Positions 23,142-32,758 of a DNA stretch of 64,000 bases are shown here, one piece after another. The notes under the pieces were generated by a model that was not told the DNA's origin, ran no database searches, and saw nothing but the letters and a program-made list of their open reading frames with translations. The stretch lies in the NCBI GenBank assembly GCA_020444045.1, contig JAHLLS010000018.1, positions 1-64,000 on the forward strand. Direction: 5' to 3'. The number at the start of each line of letters is the position of its first letter. The stretch's first letter is position 1. A program made the translations under genes and the position numbers. The stretch is from Deltaproteobacteria bacterium. Lineage in GTDB: Bacteria > Desulfobacterota > Desulfobacteria > Desulfobacterales > UBA5852.

Positions 23142-25412
23142 TCAAGAAGATTCGGCATCGATAATATCCCGCACAATTTTGAGCATTTCCTTCAGCTGAT
23201 AAGGCTTTCCAATGAATCCCGCAGCGCCGGCACTCAGCGTATCCCGCACCGAACCGTTGGGAGAATAGCCGCTGGCAATCAGCACCGGCAAATCCGGATA
23301 GCGGGCCTTAAGCGTCTCGAGGCAGTTATGCCCCCCCATGCCGGGCATGTTCAGGTCCAGAATCACCAGGGCGACCGATTCGACCTGGCCGGATAGAATG
23401 GCCAAGGCCTGCTCGCCGCTTTCGGCGCGGATGACCGTGTAGCCAAAGCGCGCCAGAATAGTCTCCGCCAGATCAAGAATCACGGGCTCGTCGTCCACCA
23501 CCAGGATGGTTTCCGTTCCGGACGGCAGGGCCGCTGCCGGGCTGGCCTCCCCGATCGGCATGGCGTGCGGGGTTCCGATGGCGGGCAGATAGATCTTGAA
23601 GCAGGCCCCCTGCCCGGGCGTGCTGTAACACAGGATATGACCATTGTGGTTTTTGACGATCCCGTAAACCATGGCCAGCCCCAGACCGGAACCCTGCCCG
23701 ATCTCCCCCGTCGTAAAGAAAGGCTCGAATACCCGTCGTTGGGTTTCAGCGGTCATGCCGTGCCCGGTATCCGATACGGACAGTCGCACATGGGGCCCCT
23801 CGTGGGCCTCCGGATGGGTGAGACCGTAGGTCCGATCCAGGTCGACATTCGCGGTTTCGAACACCAGACGCCCACCATCCGGCATGGCATTGCTGGCATT
23901 GATGCTGAGATTCATCAACACCTGTTCGATCTGGGACCGGTCGGCGTTGACCGTATATAAATCAGGGTCCAAATGTTGCTCGATACGGATCATTTTCGGG
24001 ATCGTGCGCGCCAGGATCTTACAGACGCCTTCGATTTCCGCATTGAGATCCGTCGGCTTCAGGGCGATGGGGACTTTGCGACTGAACGTCAATAATTGAC
24101 GGGTCAGTTTGCTGGCACGATCGGCCGCTTTTTCGATGGCGCGCAAATTGTCGTAATCCTGATCCCCCGGGTGGCGATCCCATAGCATGAGCTGGGTATA
24201 CCCGCTGATGGCCTGCATGATATTGTTAAAATCGTGGGCAACGCCGCCGGCCAGGGTACCGACAGATTCCATTTTCTGCGACTGGAGCAATTGGGCCTCC
24301 AGCGCGCGGGTCGCCGTGACATCCCGAAAAGAGATAAACACCCGCCCATAATCGGATTCATGCCCCGGCGCCACAAACCACTGCATGACCAGTCGACGCT
24401 TTTCGCCGGATAGGGTGAGGTTTTCGATCTCGGTGCTGGAGCGTTTCCCGTCCGCGCTGATGATGATCAACTCCCCGGTCAGGGCCTCAAAGGATTGTGC
24501 GGTCAGGATACGCGACAAACCTGTTTTCAATGCCTGTTTGTCCAGTGCCTGGTAAAGCTCGAGGGCCTGCTGATTGACATCCAGGACCTTGATGCGCGCG
24601 GCACACTCGGCCACGGCTCCCGGATTGGCGCTAAAATAGGTGCTCAGATCCGCTGTGCCGGCTTCCTGCAGGCGGGTCAGATACGTTTTGACATCCGAAA
24701 AATCCGCCACCCAAAGCGCTGCGGGGGCGTTCTCAAAAAGGGAGCGATAGCCTTCTTCGCTCTCCCGGAGGCTGTCCACCGCGCGGCGATGCTCAATGAT
24801 GGTACCGAACATCCGGGCCACGGCCTCGAAAAAGGTACGATCCCCCGGGTTGATGGAACGGGCCTCCCCGGCATTGAGCTGCACGACGCCGATCAGATCG
24901 TCGGCAGCACTGGTGATGGGATAGGCGATGATGCCTTTCAGCCCGATCTCACGGACCCGCATGGCGTGGGTTTCAGCGATGGTATGGCGGTCGACTTCCG
25001 GTGCAAAAACCGGTTTTCGCTCACGGGCCACAAAGGCGCCCACGTAATGGGGATCGTCGATGGACTGGACGGGAAACTTGTCCATCATCGCCTGCACCCG
25101 CTGACCGGCGATAGCGGTCAGGTTGAGCAGACGGGTTGCCGGATCGTAAAGCCGCAGGGTGGCGAAATCGAAATCCAGCACGGATAAAAGATCGGTCAGG
25201 ATCTTCTGGCAAATCGCAGGCAGTTCGGCTTGGGAAACCGCAGCTTCCGTGATGATATGAAAGGCTTGGCGCTCCCGCTGCTGACGGGTTAAAACAATGG
25301 CGGGCGACGCGTCCGCAGGCAAGGCCTCATCGCAAGACCAAGCCGGCAATGGCTGATGTACCGGCGACGTTTCGCCAGCCCCCGGACCGGGGCGCTTTTT
25401 TTGGGATGTCAT
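23142..25412 (-). CDS. Hybrid sensor histidine kinase (GAF-PAS-kinase-receiver)
   Basis: A 756-residue cytoplasmic hybrid kinase with no membrane segment. The order is GAF (about 55-210), PAS (about 222-370), HisKA with H393 in VAHDFNN, HATPase with N-box NLSINASNAMPDGG and GSGLGLAMVYGIV, and a C-terminal receiver (about 640-750) with VVDDEP and phosphoacceptor Asp in VILDLNMPGMGG. It is 108 bases upstream of the sigma-54 activator on the same strand. The activator has no receiver domain, so direct phosphorylation of it is not expected; the pair may only share a transcript or sense related signals. Confidence 0.92.
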   Translation of the reverse strand: MTSQKKRPGPGAGETSPVHQPLPAWSCDEALPADASPAIVLTRQQRERQAFHIITEAAVSQAELPAICQKILTDLLSVLDFDFATLRLYDPATRLLNLTAIAGQRVQAMMDKFPVQSIDDPHYVGAFVARERKPVFAPEVDRHTIAETHAMRVREIGLKGIIAYPITSAADDLIGVVQLNAGEARSINPGDRTFFEAVARMFGTIIEHRRAVDSLRESEEGYRSLFENAPAALWVADFSDVKTYLTRLQEAGTADLSTYFSANPGAVAECAARIKVLDVNQQALELYQALDKQALKTGLSRILTAQSFEALTGELIIISADGKRSSTEIENLTLSGEKRRLVMQWFVAPGHESDYGRVFISFRDVTATRALEAQLLQSQKMESVGTLAGGVAHDFNNIMQAISGYTQLMLWDRHPGDQDYDNLRAIEKAADRASKLTRQLLTFSRKVPIALKPTDLNAEIEGVCKILARTIPKMIRIEQHLDPDLYTVNADRSQIEQVLMNLSINASNAMPDGGRLVFETANVDLDRTYGLTHPEAHEGPHVRLSVSDTGHGMTAETQRRVFEPFFTTGEIGQGSGLGLAMVYGIVKNHNGHILCYSTPGQGACFKIYLPAIGTPHAMPIGEASPAAALPSGTETILVVDDEPVILDLAETILARFGYTVIRAESGEQALAILSGQVESVALVILDLNMPGMGGHNCLETLKARYPDLPVLIASGYSPNGSVRDTLSAGAAGFIGKPYQLKEMLKIVRDIIDAESS

Positions 25413-25675
25413 GACAATCGGTGTCCCGCCGGCGCGTTATAAAATGACGACACCACCGAACCGGCATGATCCCGACGATGGCGTATCTTATTAGTTCTAT
25501 TATGGATTCCAGACCATGTCAATATTGAGCGCTCGTTTAGCGGGTGTTGCCCCACATCGAGCGGCGGCCTGAATGCGAGGATGGATGGATAGGGTTCGTT
25601 GAAAGTGGTTGCACGCACCGACAGAACAGTATAATAGAAGAATTCTACACAAGAAGAAGGAGGCCTGCGAAAATC

Positions 25676-26440
25676 ATGCGTAAAATTGCCGTTGCAATGG
25701 CGAAAGGTGGTGTCGGCAAAACCACCACCGCCGTCAACCTGGCCCATGGCCTGTCCCTGGCGGGGCATCGGGTCTTGATTGTGGATTGTGACACCCAGGG
25801 ACAAACCGCCAAATTTTTGGGCGTCGCCCCGCCCTACGGCCTTTATGAATTCATCACCGGAACCGATGCCCACGGAAACCCGGTTGCCAAAAAGGAAACC
25901 CTCTTTCCCGCCCGGGAAAACCTCTGGCTGCTGGCGGGCGGCATCAACCTGGTCGAACTGAAAAACTGGTTGGGCGAGCAGCCCCGGGAGATCCGCCAGG
26001 CTGTCCTGGCCAAAACGCTGGTGCCACGGGACGGCGCCCTGGACTATCTGATTTTTGACTGTGCCCCGGGATGGGATGTCCTCAGCGTCAATATTCTCAT
26101 GGCCGCCACCGAAGTTCTCTGCCCCGTAGCCCTGCAAGGTCCGGCCCTGGAAGGCTTAAAAACCTTCTTCGGGTATCTGATGTCGGCCCAGCGCATGAAC
26201 CAGGATCTCCAATTGAAGTACGTGCTGCCGACCCTGTTCGACCGCCGCACCCGTCATAGCAGCGAGATCTATGGCGTGCTGCGCCGGCTTTTCAGCAAAC
26301 AGATCTGTGAGCCGATCCATTACAACGTCCGATTGACGGAAGCGCCCTCCAGCGGCCAGAGCATTTTCGAGTACAGCCGTCATGCTGCCGGCGCTATGGA
26401 TTACCACCAGTTGGTACGGAGGATTCGCAATGATGCCTGA
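25676..26440 (+). CDS. ParA family ATPase
   Basis: A 254-residue MinD/ParA-type ATPase. The deviant Walker A MAKGGVGKTTTAVNLAHGL opens the protein, with VDCDTQGQTAKFLG and a Walker B-like YLIFDCAPGWDVLS following. The start is ATG 25676, with AAGGAGG 13 bases upstream. It is followed by an overlapping small gene, the arrangement of ParA with a small centromere- or adaptor-binding partner. No ParB is adjacent and the setting is chromosomal, so it may position a cargo (plasmid remnant, chemosensory or other protein complex) rather than the chromosome. Confidence 0.9.
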   Translation: MRKIAVAMAKGGVGKTTTAVNLAHGLSLAGHRVLIVDCDTQGQTAKFLGVAPPYGLYEFITGTDAHGNPVAKKETLFPARENLWLLAGGINLVELKNWLGEQPREIRQAVLAKTLVPRDGALDYLIFDCAPGWDVLSVNILMAATEVLCPVALQGPALEGLKTFFGYLMSAQRMNQDLQLKYVLPTLFDRRTRHSSEIYGVLRRLFSKQICEPIHYNVRLTEAPSSGQSIFEYSRHAAGAMDYHQLVRRIRNDA

Positions 26441-26714
26441 CCCGAACGATCTGCCTGACTTTTTTGACTCAACACCCGTCGATCCGATTCAATCGGCAAC
26501 CGGCGGTACCAAGAGCCCGGCTGCCAAGACCAAAAAAAAGGCGGGCTTTTACTTGTCCCTGCACGTCATCGAGCGCTTCGACCGCAAATTTCACGAACTG
26601 AAGCTGGCCGGCGCCGCGATCGACAATAAATCAATGCTACTGGAAGCCGCGCTATCGTTCGCTTTAGATGATCTGGACCGGGGAGAAAAAAGCAAAGTCC
26701 TCAGGCGCCTTTGA
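26430..26714 (+). CDS. Small ParA partner, ribbon-helix-helix-like
   Basis: A 94-residue protein whose start overlaps the end of parA by 11 bases and has GGAGG six bases upstream. The N-terminal 40 residues are acidic then Lys-rich and look disordered, like ParA-stimulating tails. The rest (FYLSLHVIERFDRKFHELKL to ALSFALDDLDRG) has the strand-helix-helix pattern of ribbon-helix-helix DNA-binding proteins. The gene order suggests an adaptor that links ParA to DNA or a cargo. No iterons or repeated operator sequences are obvious nearby. Confidence 0.65.
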   Translation: MMPDPNDLPDFFDSTPVDPIQSATGGTKSPAAKTKKKAGFYLSLHVIERFDRKFHELKLAGAAIDNKSMLLEAALSFALDDLDRGEKSKVLRRL

Positions 26715-26855
26715 GATTCGCGCCTGGCACGCCGCTTCGCCGTCGGTTTGGTAACGCCGACCGCCTGCGGCAATTGGGTTTTGTCACTCGCAATGATCAG
26801 GGGAATGTCGCGCCGATGGGTCCGCCCGAGGCGCAACAGGGTGGAGAATCGGTCG

Positions 26856-28379
26856 TCAGGCACCGGAAGGCGCGGGGAAACGCCCTTCCTGATACAACCG
26901 CAGCAGGGTTTCAACAACCTGTGGGTCGAAATGGGTTCCCGCTCGTTCGCGGATGGCGTCCAAAACCACGGTCTCTTCAATTTTTTTACGATAGGCGCGC
27001 CCGGATGCCATGGCGTCGAAGACATCGGCCACCGCCAGTATCCGGGACAGGAAGGGAATCCCTTCTCCCTGCAACCCCTCCGGATAGCCCGTGCCGTCAT
27101 AGTGCTCATGGTGGTAGCGGATGATATCCTTTTCACGGTCCCACAGCCCCAACTGCCCGACGATATTGGCACCGATCTGGGGATGCTCCTTTATTTTTTC
27201 ATATTCCTTAGCGGTCAACCCGCTTCGCTTCAGAAGAATGTCATCCCGGATCCCGATTTTTCCGATGTCGTGCAGGTGGCCTGAAAAGTGAAGAATATCC
27301 AACTCTTCAGGCGTACAGTTCATCTCCTGGCCCAACAGGATCGCCAACCGCGCCACCCGCTCCGAGTGCTGCTGCGTGTAGGGGTCACGCGCCTCCAGTG
27401 CGTTGACGAAGGCATAAAGGGTCGAAAACAGGTTCTGGTAGATGTTTTCATAAAGGGCCAGATTTTCGATGGAGCGCGCCGCGTTGCGGGCAATATAGGA
27501 TAGGTAGTAGAGGTCCTTTTCCGAAAAATGAAGGTCATCCCGGCACACCGCGGCCGTCAGCACCCCGAAAACTTTCCCCCTGATTTTCATGGGAACCAGA
27601 AGCGCCGAGCGAATGGGTTCGGGCAGGATGTCGTTTCCCTGGCACCTATCCACCAGCAGGGGGATTTCATCGCCGACGACACTCGCCACGAGGGCTTCGG
27701 GCAGCCGAATGGCCTCTACCCCGATCACCGAACCGGTCGCCGCGGAAACGACTTCGAAGGGCTGCGCGACATGTTCGTTCATAACGAGGAATTGCGCCCC
27801 GTCGGCATGCGCAACCTCGATCGTCATATCGACCACGCGTTTGAAGACATCGGTGGTTGACCCGATCGCGGCAAAGTCGCTCATGATGCGGTTGACCAGA
27901 TTGAGTTCTTCCACTTTGTAGACAAGTTCGCGGTTCAGTTTTTCCAGACGCTGTTTCTGCTCGACTTCTTTTTGCAGCAGAATGTTCTCCACGAACAATC
28001 GCCGCTGGCGCAGCACCCGGCGCACCGCCAACTCCATCTGCTCCAGGTTGACCGGTTTGATCAGGAAATCCACCACCCCGTTTTTCAGCGTCGCGATCGT
28101 ATTGTCGAGCGAGGGGTAACCGGTCATGACGATGACCGGGATCGTGTTGTCGGTGTGGTGGATGTGTTCGGCGAGGGCCAATCCGTCCATCTCGGGCATG
28201 TTGATGTCGGTAAAACAGCAGTCCACGCGTTCGGTCTCCAATACGCGAACCGCCTCACGCCCGTTACTGGCGGTCAGAACCTGAAAGCCTTTGAACTCGA
28301 AATACTCGCTGGCGATGTCGAGAATGTTTTCTTCATCGTCAACGAAAAGAAGGGTTTCTTTGTGGTGTTGGGCGTCCAT
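26856..28379 (-). CDS. Response regulator with GAF and HD-GYP domains
   Basis: A 507-residue signalling protein: receiver domain (residues 9-125) with FVDDEENILD and DINMPEMDG; coiled-coil linker; GAF domain (about 160-310); HD-GYP domain with SERVARLAILLG, HLHDIGKIGIRDDIL and the diagnostic HHEHYDGTGYPEGL. HD-GYP domains hydrolyse cyclic di-GMP. Phosphorylation of the receiver and ligand binding to GAF would set its activity. It converges on the ParA pair, with no shared operon. Confidence 0.93.
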   Translation of the reverse strand: MDAQHHKETLLFVDDEENILDIASEYFEFKGFQVLTASNGREAVRVLETERVDCCFTDINMPEMDGLALAEHIHHTDNTIPVIVMTGYPSLDNTIATLKNGVVDFLIKPVNLEQMELAVRRVLRQRRLFVENILLQKEVEQKQRLEKLNRELVYKVEELNLVNRIMSDFAAIGSTTDVFKRVVDMTIEVAHADGAQFLVMNEHVAQPFEVVSAATGSVIGVEAIRLPEALVASVVGDEIPLLVDRCQGNDILPEPIRSALLVPMKIRGKVFGVLTAAVCRDDLHFSEKDLYYLSYIARNAARSIENLALYENIYQNLFSTLYAFVNALEARDPYTQQHSERVARLAILLGQEMNCTPEELDILHFSGHLHDIGKIGIRDDILLKRSGLTAKEYEKIKEHPQIGANIVGQLGLWDREKDIIRYHHEHYDGTGYPEGLQGEGIPFLSRILAVADVFDAMASGRAYRKKIEETVVLDAIRERAGTHFDPQVVETLLRLYQEGRFPAPSGA

Positions 28380-28496
28380 GATTACGTCACACCCTTAAAA
28401 GCAAGTCGCGGCCGGTCATTCCGAGAATGTTATACGCCACCTTTGAGGATAGTAAATAACCGTAATTTTGGTAAATTTCATATCCCCCAACGTTTG

Positions 28497-29309
28497 TCAA
28501 GATCCACGTCCCCGCCAGCTGTCGTTGATGTGCCACATGCCCATGAGGGCGTTGATGCGGTCCATGACCGTCACCGGTAAAAGGGCTTTCAGCAGCGGGG
28601 TCAGCACGTTCACCGGAAACGACGGTACCCCCAGGACAGCCTGGTTGCGCCGGATCGCCCGCACCACCTGCACGGCGACATCATCCGGGTGAAGGATGCG
28701 TGTGCCGCGCACGGCCCGGGCCCCCTCGAACATGCCCGTGTTGACCGTGTTGGGGCAGACACAGGTCACCCCGATGGGAAGCCTTGCCTTTTTCAACTCC
28801 TGGCGCAGGGCGTCGGAAAACCCGACCACGCCGAATTTGCTGGCGCAATACGCCGTCAGGGAAGGGATGGCCAGGAGGCCGCCCGCCGAGGCCATGTTGA
28901 CGATATGACCGGGGCCGGCCTGCGCCATTCCGGGCAGGAAGGCCCGGCAGGTCCAGAACTGGGAGATGAGGTTGATGCGGATCATGCGCTCGATATCGTC
29001 GTCGTCCAGGGACAACAGGGGCGCCGCCCGAACGATGCCGGCGTTGTTCACGAGAATATTAACGCTTCCCAAATCCTGTTCGACCGAAGTTGCCAGTTTC
29101 CTTACTTGGTCACGATCGGCAATGTCACAGACAAACGCCTCGCACACCCCGCTGCAGCGCAGCGATCGGCGCGTTTCTTCCAGGAGTTCCGGGTTGATAT
29201 CGACCAGGGCCAGCCGGCAGCCCTCCGCCAGGAGGCTTTCGGCAATGGCCTTTCCCATTCCCATCGCAGCCCCGGTCACCAGGGCGATCTTACCATTCAG
29301 TTGTTTCAA
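28497..29309 (-). CDS. Short-chain dehydrogenase/reductase
   Basis: A 270-residue classical SDR. NAD(P)-binding TGAAMGMGKAIAESL, the NNAG motif (LVNNAGIVRAA), catalytic Ser in MASAGG and YCASK (Tyr-x3-Lys) are all present. The start is taken as the TTG at 29309, because GGAGGAAG precedes it and the protein then begins at the first Rossmann strand. The substrate is unknown. It follows the HMG-CoA lyase-like gene on the same strand, so a role in acyl or leucine-type catabolism is possible. Confidence 0.85.
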   Translation of the reverse strand: MKQLNGKIALVTGAAMGMGKAIAESLLAEGCRLALVDINPELLEETRRSLRCSGVCEAFVCDIADRDQVRKLATSVEQDLGSVNILVNNAGIVRAAPLLSLDDDDIERMIRINLISQFWTCRAFLPGMAQAGPGHIVNMASAGGLLAIPSLTAYCASKFGVVGFSDALRQELKKARLPIGVTCVCPNTVNTGMFEGARAVRGTRILHPDDVAVQVVRAIRRNQAVLGVPSFPVNVLTPLLKALLPVTVMDRINALMGMWHINDSWRGRGS

Positions 29310-29439
29310 GTGGTTCTTCCTCCAGTGGTGGTGTGAGTGCCCGTCCCGATCCTCAACCATGCTTACCGCCTCGGACAATGCACTTCTTTCCCGGCCGTAA
29401 ATCACGCCTCACTACGAAGACAAAGCCGCCGCCAGCGCT

Positions 29440-30390
29440 TCACCCGTTTCCCGGTGGGTTGCAATGGGAGATCTGGCCGTTCTTCCCGGAGGCCTGGATC
29501 ACCCGCAGCATTTTCCCGGGCAACTGCCGGCCGAGAACCGCTTCCAGTTTCAAGGCGCATTCGGCCACACGCACACGGTCCACCCCGGTCGCTATCCCCA
29601 TTGTCTCCAAAAAATAAACCGCATCTTCGGTGGCGATGTTGCCGGCCGCACCGGCAATGAACGGGCAACCCCCCATGCCGCCAAGCGAGGTATCGAAGCG
29701 GTCGATGCCATATTCCAGTCCGGCCAGCATGTTCACCAGACCCGTGCCCCGGGTGTCGTGCAGATGCAGGATGACCGGCAGGGGGTGAATAGCCGGCAAC
29801 AGACGATCGAGAAGTCGTTTGACGGATACCGGAGAGCCCATACCGGTGGTGTCGGAAACCACCACCGCATCCGCCCCCAGATCACGAAACCTTGTCAGCA
29901 TGGTCACCACCCGCTCCACAGCCACCTCGCCCTCGTAAACGCAGCCCAAGGCACACTGGACACCGGCCCGCACGTGCAGCCCCCCTTGTTTGGCAGTCTG
30001 CACCATGCCGCAGCCTTGCAACAGAGCCGCGTCAAAGGACCTGTTGACATTGCGACGACTGTGGGTGTCGCTGGCGGAAACGGAAATCTCCACCGAGGGC
30101 AGCCCGGCCGACAAGGCGCGTTCAAGCCCGCGTTCGTTCAGCACCAGTCCGTTGTAAAAGACGTCCGGCAGCCGTGGCAAACGGTGCAGCAGCGTCTCGG
30201 CATCGGCCATCTGCGGCACCCGCTCCGGGTGGACGAAGGACACCACCTGGATATGCCTCAGACCGGCCGCAACCAGATCGGCCACCACATCGACTTTCAC
30301 GTCGATCGGAAGGACTTGCGTTTCAAACTGGAAGCCGTCGCGCGGCCCGACTTCCGTCAGGGTCACCTTTCGCGGCAGATCTGTTTTCAT
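29440..30390 (-). CDS. mvaB: Hydroxymethylglutaryl-CoA lyase-like enzyme
   Basis: A 316-residue HMGL-like TIM-barrel protein. TLTEVGPRDGFQFE opens the barrel, DTTGMGSP lies in the middle, LHLHDTRGTGL contributes the metal-binding His residues, and GGMGGCPFIAGAAGN carries the catalytic Cys of the lyase signature. HMG-CoA lyase splits HMG-CoA to acetoacetate and acetyl-CoA in leucine or ketone metabolism. The start is ATG 30390, preceded by GAGGAG. The C-terminal tail (ASGKNGQISHCNPPGNG) is unusual. Homologous lyases act on related 3-hydroxy-3-methyl-acyl-CoAs. Confidence 0.88.
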   Translation of the reverse strand: MKTDLPRKVTLTEVGPRDGFQFETQVLPIDVKVDVVADLVAAGLRHIQVVSFVHPERVPQMADAETLLHRLPRLPDVFYNGLVLNERGLERALSAGLPSVEISVSASDTHSRRNVNRSFDAALLQGCGMVQTAKQGGLHVRAGVQCALGCVYEGEVAVERVVTMLTRFRDLGADAVVVSDTTGMGSPVSVKRLLDRLLPAIHPLPVILHLHDTRGTGLVNMLAGLEYGIDRFDTSLGGMGGCPFIAGAAGNIATEDAVYFLETMGIATGVDRVRVAECALKLEAVLGRQLPGKMLRVIQASGKNGQISHCNPPGNG

Positions 30391-30534
30391 GTCACCAGGG
30401 CTCCTCGTCGCGGACCGGCCAGGGGGAACACGCATGGCTGCCCACCACCCATCATGGGTCGGGGTATCATAGCGTTGGAAGCGACGAGATTCAACCAAAG
30501 GTTCACGATCGAACCGGAAGCTGCCAGAAAGGGC

Positions 30535-30563
30535 TTGACCCGTCTTTCCGCTAGCGCTACTCT
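30535..30563 (+). promoter_or_regulatory. Candidate sigma-70 promoter of glycosyltransferase gene
   Basis: TTGACC (30535-30540) and TACTCT (30558-30563) are separated by 17 bases, about 90 bases upstream of the glycosyltransferase start, in the divergent region with the HMG-CoA lyase-like gene. Confidence 0.4.
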
Positions 30564-30650
30564 GCCCGCTTATTTTTGGTATAGACTTAAAGTACGCTTA
30601 ACCGCCAGCGGCCGGACCGGACGGCGGCACCTGAGCGATAGGCTGACCGG

Positions 30651-31898
30651 ATGATCATGGACCGACCGCTTCGCATCTGTCTTCTCTCTTACCGCAGCAA
30701 TCCCCACTGCGGCGGCCAGGGAGTTTACCTCAAGCAATTGAGCCGATCGCTTGCCGACCTCGGTCATCATGTCGAGGTGTTGTCCGGTCCGCCGGACCCG
30801 CAACTGGATGGGGATATCCCGGTCCATCGGGTCCCCTCCCTGGATCTCTACGACCCCGCCGACCCCTTTCGCCTGCCCAGACCAGCGGAATTGGCATCAC
30901 TGCCGAATGTGTACGAATGGCTCAATGTGTCCACCATGGGATTTCCCGAGCCCTTTCTTTTTGGGTTGCGGGCCTACCAGTTTTTACAGCGAAACGGCCA
31001 CCGCTACGATGTCATCCACGACAACCAGAGCCTTTCATACGGCCTGTGGGCCTTGAGCCGTCGCCTGCCGACCCTGGCCACGATCCACCACCCCATCACG
31101 GTGGACCTGGATATCGCCATCCGGGCGGAGCGCTATTTCTGGCGTAAACTGAAACAACTGCGCTGGTACTCGTTTATCCACATGCAAAAGCAGGTCGCCC
31201 GCACCCTCCCATATATTCTGACCGTATCGGAATGCGCCCGCCGCGATATCAGCCGCGATTTCACGATTCCGCGGGAACGTTTTCGGATCGTTCCCAACGG
31301 CATCAACACGGACTTGTTTTATCCGCTGCCCGATGTCCAGCGGGACAGCCACCGGATCATCGTGACCAACAGCGCCGACACCCCCTTGAAGGGACTCGTC
31401 TATCTGTTGCACGCCATAGCGGAAATACGCTGCCGGCGACCGGTCCAGCTGGTGGTCATCGGGCAGCCGAAGCCAAACGGCACCATTGAACGATTGGTGC
31501 GGAAACTGAATCTGGCCGACCAGGTATCCTTTACCGGACGGATCAGCAGTGCGGCTTTCGTCCGGGAATACGCCCGCGCCGGCATGGCCGTGGTGCCGTC
31601 GGTCTATGAAGGCTTCGGGCTGCCGGCTGGCGAAGCCATGGCCTGCGGCGTACCGGTGATCGCCACGACCGGCGGCGCCCTGCCCGAAGTGGTGGGCGAT
31701 GCCGGCGTGCTGGTCCCGCCTCGGGACACCCCGGCGCTGACGGTCGCCATCGAGGACCTGCTCGACCATCCGGCCAAAGCCGCCACTTTAGGGCAACGGG
31801 GCTACCAGCGCGTGCAGGCCCATTTCACCTGGCAGCGGGCCGCCGAAAAAACCGTGGCGGCCTACCGGGAGGTCATCCATGATTACCGCCGATCTTAA
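30651..31898 (+). CDS. Family 4 glycosyltransferase
   Basis: A 415-residue GT-B glycosyltransferase. The N-terminal lobe starts LRICLLSYRSNPHCGGQGVYL; the hinge region has VPNGINTDLFYP; the donor site shows SVYEGFGLPAGEAMACG with the paired Glu of family 4. No membrane segment or signal. It transfers a sugar from a nucleotide donor to an acceptor that cannot be named. Its end overlaps the next methyltransferase gene by 20 bases. Confidence 0.9.
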   Translation: MIMDRPLRICLLSYRSNPHCGGQGVYLKQLSRSLADLGHHVEVLSGPPDPQLDGDIPVHRVPSLDLYDPADPFRLPRPAELASLPNVYEWLNVSTMGFPEPFLFGLRAYQFLQRNGHRYDVIHDNQSLSYGLWALSRRLPTLATIHHPITVDLDIAIRAERYFWRKLKQLRWYSFIHMQKQVARTLPYILTVSECARRDISRDFTIPRERFRIVPNGINTDLFYPLPDVQRDSHRIIVTNSADTPLKGLVYLLHAIAEIRCRRPVQLVVIGQPKPNGTIERLVRKLNLADQVSFTGRISSAAFVREYARAGMAVVPSVYEGFGLPAGEAMACGVPVIATTGGALPEVVGDAGVLVPPRDTPALTVAIEDLLDHPAKAATLGQRGYQRVQAHFTWQRAAEKTVAAYREVIHDYRRS

Positions 31899-32592
31899 GC
31901 GCCTCGGCCTCCAGCCGAAGCAGCGCCTGCTCGACATCGGCTGCGGCAGCGGCCGCCATACCAGTGAAGCCTATCGGTTGCAAGGCGTGGTCGCGGTGGG
32001 GGCGGACCTCAATATCGCGGACCTGAAACAGGCCCGCGAACGGCTGGAATTCCATGACCGCCTGGGCGAGCACGGCGGAGGCTGCTGGTGTCTCTCCACA
32101 GCGGATGTCCGCCGCCTGCCGTTTCCGGACGCCCACTTTCATGCCGTCATCTGCAGTGAGGTGATGGAACACATCCCCGAGCACCATCGCGCCGCCGATG
32201 AGCTGGTCCGCGTCCTGAAGCCCGGTGGCCACCTGGTGGTCAGCGTGCCGCGCTATTTTCCGGAGCGCATCTGTTGGGCGCTGTCCCGCGAATATCACCA
32301 GGCCAATCAGGGGCATGTGCGCATCTACCGTAAAAAAGCGCTGATCCGCATGATCGAACACACCGGCCTCACCCTCTACCGGGTCCACTATGCCCACAGT
32401 CTGCACGCCCCCTACTGGTGGCTGAAATGCCTCGTGGGGCCGACCCGCAACGATTCGACAGCCGTCAATCTCTACCACCGTTTTCTGACCTGGGACATTC
32501 TGCACCATCCTCGCCTGACACGCCAGCTTGACCGTTTGCTGAACCCGATTCTCGGTAAAAGCCTGGTGCTCTATTTCCAAAAGCCCCGCTAG
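31879..32592 (+). CDS. Class I SAM-dependent methyltransferase
   Basis: A 237-residue Methyltransf_11-type enzyme. The SAM-binding motif LLDIGCGSG is at residues 17-25, a VGADLN second strand follows, and CSEVMEHIPEH plus ELVRVLKPGGHLVVSVPR complete the core. It overlaps the glycosyltransferase gene, so the two probably act on the same cell-envelope or lipid substrate. The acceptor is unknown. Confidence 0.88.
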   Translation: MITADLKRLGLQPKQRLLDIGCGSGRHTSEAYRLQGVVAVGADLNIADLKQARERLEFHDRLGEHGGGCWCLSTADVRRLPFPDAHFHAVICSEVMEHIPEHHRAADELVRVLKPGGHLVVSVPRYFPERICWALSREYHQANQGHVRIYRKKALIRMIEHTGLTLYRVHYAHSLHAPYWWLKCLVGPTRNDSTAVNLYHRFLTWDILHHPRLTRQLDRLLNPILGKSLVLYFQKPR

Positions 32593-32758
32593 CCCTTCAC
32601 AAGCGATCACTCGGACGGACCCATTTACCGCAGGCCCCTTTCGTTGCCTGGTGATCGCGATGCCATCGCAATTTCCGTCGGCCGCTCAAATAAGCCTTGA
32701 TTTAGTGCTTAGTACTTACGAAAAAATTTTCGCTCAAAAAACCACGCGAGGAGATGAC

